DNA of 64,000 bases from Evernia prunastri (Eukaryota; Ascomycota; Lecanoromycetes; Lecanorales; Parmeliaceae), in assembly GCA_003184365.1 (NCBI GenBank), contig NKYR01000105.1, positions 62,001-126,000 on the forward strand, given 5' to 3'. Shown one piece after another: positions 58,247-64,000 of the stretch (positions within the stretch are counted from its first letter, which is position 1; each line of letters opens with the position of its first letter). Made by a program: the position numbers and the translations under genes. The notes beneath the pieces are model-generated. The model worked only from the letters and a program-made list of their open reading frames with translations, searched no databases and was not told the origin of the DNA.

Positions 58247-59290
58247 GACAGTCTGCTGGCTTGAAAAGGCGGTCTGCTGCATCGTTCTTCCGACATTTGA
58301 GGAGGATGTTTGTTCCTCAGATGTAGGAACATATCACAACGGCAGACCGACTCGGCATTGAGTCAAAATTGTTGGGGTGGGACATCTGCAGCTACGAGGG
58401 CGAGTTGTTTCTGAGGTCCCGGTGACAAGTCAGGGATGCGAATTGAGAGGTCGGGTACTCGCAGCGGATAAGGACATCTTTCAAAGCAAAGTTGTAGGCA
58501 AGCCTCAGATCAAGCCACTGCCAGGGCGGTGATCTGATCTGCATGTCTGACAGCGGTCTGTTGCATGAGGGCCTTCCTGGTTTCCACTGGCTGCGGCCAC
58601 TTCCAGTACGATTGGGATAATAATGATGTAGGGCAAACGCGTAGAAGTAACTTTGATCGGATTACTGCAGGATTTGATGAAGGGGCTTCTGCATTTTTGA
58701 CAGCGGGTAGTCTTTGTGAGACACAATCCCTTCCTATCGAGTTGTTACCACTACCGGAGGTGCCTCTGGCGCTCTAGTCTATCTTCATAAGCTTAAAAGA
58801 TGTGATGTCAATCCTCTCCCTGGTGTGCTGACAGCGCTCTGCTGCATAGCTTTCTCCCCACCCACGACCTAGGGTGCCAAATAACAATGGAAGATTGCTT
58901 CAGGCAAGATAACCTTGCAACTGCCCAGCTTGGCCGTGTGCATGTTGTGTCCTGCATCACTTGTACGCTTAGGCCGCTGAAGAAGACGGCGGACAGCGGT
59001 AGGTCACATGTAACAAAGAGGGGCAGATAGGCCAGATAGGCCAGATAGGATGAGTACCTAGCTGCACGTCTGACAGCGCTCGACTGCATGGCTCTACTGC
59101 ATCTCCTGCATCACTTTACTGCTATTCACCCCCTCCATGTCGTCATAAGTGCATCGCTGACTCTTGAGGTTACGAGTCCAGCGAGCAGCGGATATATACA
59201 GTGCGAGTAGCGTAGAGCCAGAGAGGAAAGGCCGAAAGGGCAAAAGCTGGGCAGCTGCACGTCTGACAGCGGTCTGCTGCTTGGAGTTTC
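58247..59290 (-). repeat. Dispersed motif family ATGCAGCAGACCGCTGTC
   Basis: At least five copies, all in the same orientation. On the minus strand the core is ATGCAGCAGACCGCTGTC, extended in some copies by AGACGTGCAGCT. Plus-strand positions are 58269-58282 (short), 58541-58566, 58825-58846, 59061-59089 and 59254-59281, with partial matches at 58247-58259 and 58984-58998. Sequence between copies is mostly unrelated, except for GTCCTGCATCACTT-like words at 58949-58962 and 59104-59116. Confidence 0.7.
59019..59050 (+). repeat. 10-bp tandem repeat GGCCAGATAG x 3
   Basis: Three consecutive near-identical 10-mers directly before a copy of the dispersed motif family. Confidence 0.88.
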
Positions 59291-61796
59291 CTATTGCGGC
59301 ACTAGGAGGGAATCGATTTGGGACTCTACCCCGGTTGCTAGCCCGATGGGAAAGCACACCTCGAAAGGCGGCTGGTCACATATCACACAATCCTACCATT
59401 CATTCATTCATTTGTTCCATCCCTCACTGATCACTCATCTTTCGAGCCGCTCTGGACCTGGATACTTGATATATACTTGAGTCCCTGCGCAAATTGTGCA
59501 GACTGCGCATCCCCTTAGGCCAAAACCCCAAACGTTAACGGTTTCGACTTCCAGAATTGGACGGATTTTGGTCAAGGGTGAAAGCTTGTTGTTACCCTCT
59601 TCTGCCTGATTGGCACGCATCTCAACCGTTGCTTTGGAGTCTTGGACGGACCGGTTTTTCCTTTCTTTCAATTGCGATAGCATCTCAGATTCCCACCTGG
59701 GGCTCCATTCGCATCTTTGGCCCATCTCGATCAATCTCGATGGCACATCCGCCGCCTCCGGTCCATGTTCCGGTGAGCCGGTCTTGCTATTATTTTCTTT
59801 AGAAGCAAAAAAGAAAAGAAAAATGCCTTGGCGCTCGAGCAATTCTTTACCTTAAGTAAAAGTTACCCTAAGTTACGGTTCTACTTTCTCTACGGTAAAC
59901 TTACTCCTCTTATTCACCTTACTCACCCTCCAAGGCCACAACCCCATGCACGCCCCGCGAGCGGCTACATTAGTTAGCTGCATGCAACGACAGCTGTCAA
60001 GAATGCAGATATGCGATCCGATCCCCCCCCCCCTGCCACCCCATCATCTCCCCCACAAAGCGACTTCTTTATTGGGCTGTATAGGCCGATGTAGCCTGAC
60101 GGGACACCTTGCATCTTAGCCCCGCCGGAGCTTGGCCAACCCCCTGAACTCCAATGATTTTCTTTCCTCTCAAGCCGAAGCACCTTCCCCCTCTTCCTCT
60201 CCCCTTCTCTCTTAACTTCCCCAAAAAGCAAAAGAACAGAAAAGGAAATCAAAGGGGAAGGAGAAAAAAGAAAAAAGAAAAAAGAAAACAATACCCTCGC
60301 AGCGGCTAGGTGGCGTGATCAGCCCCAAATCTGCGGCTTTTTTGGAAAACAAATCTGCGATAACGTATGCACGAGCGCCGATCACTGCATGAGCGTTTTT
60401 TTAGCGGCCTCTTTTTTCTTTTGACCCTATTCTTTCTCTCTCTCTTTTTTCCTTTTTAGCGTCTCGGCGATGTAGACTCGGGCTTATTAATTGGCGTATT
60501 ATTGGGATCGGCGATTGGGGCAGGAATGGCCTGGTTTGCGTGGGACGGGGCCGATGCCGGCGGTCTACCGCCGGGGGTTTTTTTTGGTGTCGGGGGTTGT
60601 AGGTAGGTACGTAAGTTGAAGGGCTCGGGGGTTGCGGTTGGTGCCTTTTTTGAAGGAGAATGAGAATAATATCGACCGGCGACCGGTCATCTCTGGCCTT
60701 TGAATAGAGATTGGATGGGATCGGGCTTTGGGGGGTTTTTTGTTTTTGTTTATCGTTTTCCTTTTCTTTTTTCTGCTGTTTGTTTGAGGGGAAGCGATGG
60801 CATCGAGGGTCGAGAACGACCTGACGAACATAATAGGTAGATAGAAATATATACCTAGGCGGAAATATGTTAGATAGTCAGGTGAAGGTGAATGATGTCG
60901 CCGTTAAGAGTTAACTCAGAGCGAGCAAAAGCTGCGATACCTATCTTACACTCAACTCCACTCCACTTGTCTTGTCTTCTACGTAGGTACTCTACTCTAC
61001 TCTACGCACATGAAACTTTGGACTGGACTGGACTCGACTGGAAAAGCAGAGACCGCCGAGGCGCCCATTCCATCGTACTCTACCAGCCCCAGCCCCATTG
61101 GATATCGATATTTTCCATATGGCTGGAAATACCATAGCGAACACTGACTGGCTTGCTTGAACTTTGAAGCCGGCGCGAAGGCACGTTTTACCGTTGCTTG
61201 TACTCTATGCCCTCACCGTCTCACTACAATACACTGCACTCACTCACTCACTCACTCACAAACAACACCACAACACCACAAGCGCATCTCATCCTCATCA
61301 TCATTCTCACCCTCATGCTCATTCTCAGCCCAACAATCATTCGCATTCGCATTCTGCCTACTCTACCGCACACCACAACTATTTCTCCGGCGCTCGGGGT
61401 TCCATTCCAGTTTACATACAATAGAGTACCTAGGTAGCTGGCCACCCACCCACCACCATTCTCCCCCCCTCCTTCCACTGGCCTTGAGAAAACGCCCCCC
61501 GACCAGATCCGGTCACGCTGGCCCACCGTGCATCCTGTATAAAAACGAACGCCGCGCATCATTGAATGCATGAATTTGCGAACAAATCGGCCTTTGCCCT
61601 GCCCTGCATGTATGTAAGAAACGGCAACGGATGCATTCGCCGGTTTTCGTGATTTCAAACGCCAATGGGCTTAGATTTATAGATCTTTCAAAACGTGCGA
61701 GCAGGCTGTTTCATTCTCTCTCTCTCTCCCCTCGTTGTACGCAATGGATGAGAAGTAGGTATGGTGGACGGACAGGACGCCTCGTGGTCATGTTCA

Positions 61797-63683
61797 TCAC
61801 CGATCAATCACCCGGCTCAAGCCCCTAAGTACGTCCCTCATCGCTGGCTCGCCGCCCTCTCCCGCAGCCCTGGCCCTGCCTTCTTTGTCCCTCTTCTCCA
61901 GCGCTTCCGCGCTCATGCCCAGCACCTCGTCCGCCATCTTTTCCGCGGCGTCCTTGTACGCACCCAGTGCGTGGACGTTGTGGGCGAACTTGTCGACTTC
62001 GAATTCGAGGTTCTGGTTTATGCTTTGGAGACGCGAGGATGTGGTTGCCGAGAGGGAGGGCTGGAAATCCGAGATGAATGATTGGAGGGTCTCCAGCGCG
62101 GCTGTTTGGGAGGGATCGGAGAGGAGGTTGGAATCGATGGCTGAAGGGGCTGGTGGGTCTGAGGGTAGAGGTGGGAGGAGGACTGCGCTGTCGGGCGGAG
62201 GGCGGAGGAGAGATTCCCATGTTTGGCGCTCGCTTTGGAGACTGGAATACGGATTACTATCAGTACTTGTCTCTCTCGAGGGATAAAAGTAGGGTGTAGT
62301 TCTTACCGGGCTATTTGCTGCTCTAGATCTTGTATCTTCGCTAGGTTCGAGACATTCATCGGATTTGGTTTTGGTAACGATGGTTCTGGTGTTGAATCAT
62401 TCTGTGATGGACTTAGTACTTTTCCAGACGTCTTTTGATCTAGAATTATATAATATACCCTGCTGAACCAGTCTGACATCTCAGACTTTGTTGAGAAGTC
62501 TTTCAGTAATTGTGATTGTATCTCACGAGCTGTACATAGATGTTAGCCAATGCTCTCATACCAATTTGAAGTGAACAGACCTGCTAATATTGCATTCCCA
62601 TCTTCTGTCGAAAACGTCGGCTTCTCGCCCAACGCTCGTGTCGCACACCAAGTGAGGAGCTGCTTCATTCGTCGTGGCTCCGAAAGTCCATCGCTTGCTA
62701 TGTGCTTGTAGAACTCCGAACTCTCGACTTCGTCGTGAGGCATGGCTGGTTTACAGTCAGCGGTGACACTGTCAAGGCAGAAGTGAATCCTTTACCATTG
62801 GATTTGCCTGTGTCAATCAATGAACTTGCCCTTCGGCCCCTCATACCCAGGCTACTTCTTCGACTGGCGTTCGTCTTCCTCATCTCCTTGTTCCGCCGTA
62901 TTATCGGAGTATCCGCGAACGGCAAGGCAATCTTCGTAGCGTCGAACGTGACCTCAATCGGCTGCGTACGATCCTGCTGTGGCTCTTGTCTCGCTCGTTC
63001 GTTCTCCGCGTGCGATATTCCGCCTGTATGATCCGGCTTCAGCTCGCTGGATGCACGGTCCTTCCTCCTCTTCTTGACAAGCAGTGGCGGTGGATCCGCA
63101 CTCTCATGTTCTCCGCTATGCCTTGTGCTTCTTCTCTTAGCCGTTTGCCCTCCGTTCTCGTCCGGCGCGGCACTGGGCGAAGCCGTGGCTTTCTTCTTGG
63201 ACTTCCTCGTTGGTGCTGGTTGAGCTAATTCCTCCTGCCTAGGTTCCTCAGCCGTACTAGCCAGTGCAGCCTCCGCTTTTGCTTTCTTTGCGCGCGTCCG
63301 CGTGAACGCAAACCCATCGTCTTCTTCTTCCCAGGCTAAAGGTTCGGTCAGTCAAGTTTCTTTAATGTCCCCACTCCAGTCTCTCCCTGGTGGAGCTCCA
63401 AGAGAAGCCCGTTTCTTCACGGTGTTCAGGGCTGCTCACCACCTGGTTTCCTTTTCGCCGCTGGTTTCGCACCAGTAGTGTTTATACTGCCCTTTCCTTG
63501 CTTCCCTGTGGCATTTTGACGCCCCTTGACCGGCTCCGAATCGTGTATTATGCCATTGGCGAATGGTGCGTCTTCCTTGTCCTCAAGTCTTGAGCTTCTC
63601 CTTCGTCCACCCCGTGAAGGCTCACTCATCATATGTGGGTTGTTAATTATTTGCAGCGGAGCGCGCGTCGCGTAAGCTGTCAT
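61797..63683 (-). CDS. DSN1: Kinetochore MIS12 complex subunit DSN1
   Basis: Five exons: 63683-63440, 63335-62796, 62745-62581, 62529-62307 and 62241-61797 (538 residues). Dsn1 is part of the four-subunit MIS12/MIND complex that links inner-kinetochore CENP-C/CENP-T to the NDC80 complex. Seen here: a long basic, disordered N-terminal half (1-240); the motif RRSSLGMRGRRASSL near residues 240-255, matching the Aurora-B-regulated basic segment of Dsn1 proteins; then the Mis12-Mtw1 family helical domain (PHDEVESSEFYKHI, EPRRMKQLLTWCATRAL). Predicted coiled coil follows around QDLEQQIARLQSERQ, split by the last intron. The C terminus ends GLSRVIDR. All four introns have clear branch points and acceptors. 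The last exon is GC-rich. Confidence 0.92.
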
Positions 63684-64000
63684 TGATGCTGCTACAGAGT
63701 TTGATGATCGTGGTCGATGATATCAAAGCCCGCGCGTAGTAGGATCAAATTTGCTATTCTCCGAAGGTGTCGAGACTTTGGCGGAGAACTGCAGTCGCAC
63801 CTTCCTTTTCTATGCGATCGCATGAACACCTTGGTAGCTGACTTTTCGTGAGGCGTATCGTCGCAGTTCCGAGGTCGAAGTTGTTGAAGATGAGGGGGCC
63901 GGAAGCTTGAGTTCGCTGTTTACATTTCGTGTTACCGCTAGCCAAATGAGGATTAGCCCCAAAAGTCCTCATCAAAACACGCGATGTTTGTATGTTTCGT
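63684..64000. other. DSN1 upstream region
   Basis: 317 bp upstream of DSN1. No further gene start can be supported before the window ends. Confidence 0.5.

Larger units (their letters stand above)
53085..61796. other. 8.7-kb gap upstream of NsdD
   Basis: No gene recognised on either strand across the stretch. It begins with the NsdD promoter and ends with the 3' flank of DSN1. It holds G and C runs, a purine/pyrimidine-mixed zone near 60.2-60.8 kb, and the dispersed motif family at 58.2-59.3 kb. The longest open frames (for example 59435-59842 on the minus strand) lack known motifs. Genes with many short exons, or non-coding RNAs, could be missed by eye. Confidence 0.5.

Noticed and set aside
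57992..58282. 96-codon minus-strand frame beginning MQQTAF
   Set aside because: Its start is one copy of the dispersed motif; the rest shows no protein features.
59435..59842. 135-codon minus-strand frame with a CAVCTIC pair
   Set aside because: Too short and without a second zinc pair or known family features.
1..64000. CRISPR arrays, rRNA operon, telomere repeats, intact transposons
   Set aside because: None seen: no direct-repeat/spacer array, no TTAGGG run, and no transposase, reverse transcriptase or integrase motifs in the open frames.

Overview
The window is nuclear DNA of a filamentous ascomycete (Pezizomycotina). Introns of about 45-130 nt carry GTRNGT-like donors and CTNAC branch points. 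The genes include an NsdD-type GATA factor, a bZIP-DUF3425 regulator, an MCM2 helicase and a DSN1-type kinetochore protein, and the gaps between them are rich in simple repeats. I cannot name the genus. Splice sites below were placed by hand from donor, branch and acceptor signals, and each multi-exon model was checked for reading-frame continuity.

Layout. 1-561 (+): 3' end of an ERV41-type ER-Golgi cargo protein. 1106-2773 (-): cysteine-rich, Ser/Thr-rich membrane surface protein with a 12-bp minisatellite. 3863-6457 (+): long intronless orphan reading frame broken by one in-frame TGA. 7286-9399 (-): histidine acid phosphatase (phytase-like). 10245-12040 (-) and 12381-15162 (+): UBR7/mlo2-type ubiquitin ligase and MCM2, divergent from a 340-bp promoter holding a CGCG palindrome. 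15483-16718 (-): HSL-family esterase. 17645-19234 (-): bZIP factor. 19585-20643 (-): GTP cyclohydrolase II. 22327-22890 (+): possible frameshifted zinc-binding gene. 23599-25360 (-): GH27 alpha-galactosidase ending in RDEL. 26321-29737 (-): phosphoinositide phospholipase C.

The right half is gene-sparse. 32988-34349 (-): formate/nitrite transporter. 37936-39597 (-): Gln/Pro-rich protein. 42880-43724 (-): alpha/beta hydrolase. 46511-48132 (+): broken O-methyltransferase gene. 51352-53084 (-): NsdD. 61797-63683 (-): DSN1. The gaps of 3-9 kb carry microsatellites, runs of up to 31 G or C, a long homopurine/homopyrimidine block at 48.6-49.9 kb, and a dispersed motif family at 58.2-59.3 kb.

The genes are mostly independent housekeeping and regulatory loci: DNA replication, chromosome segregation, riboflavin synthesis, lipid signalling, vesicle transport, and phosphate, galactoside and nitrite nutrition. 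I see no intact biosynthetic cluster, CRISPR array, rRNA or convincing tRNA. The best candidates for something undescribed are the TGA-interrupted orphan frame (3863-6457) and the dispersed ATGCAGCAGACCGCTGTC-type motif family (58.2-59.3 kb).
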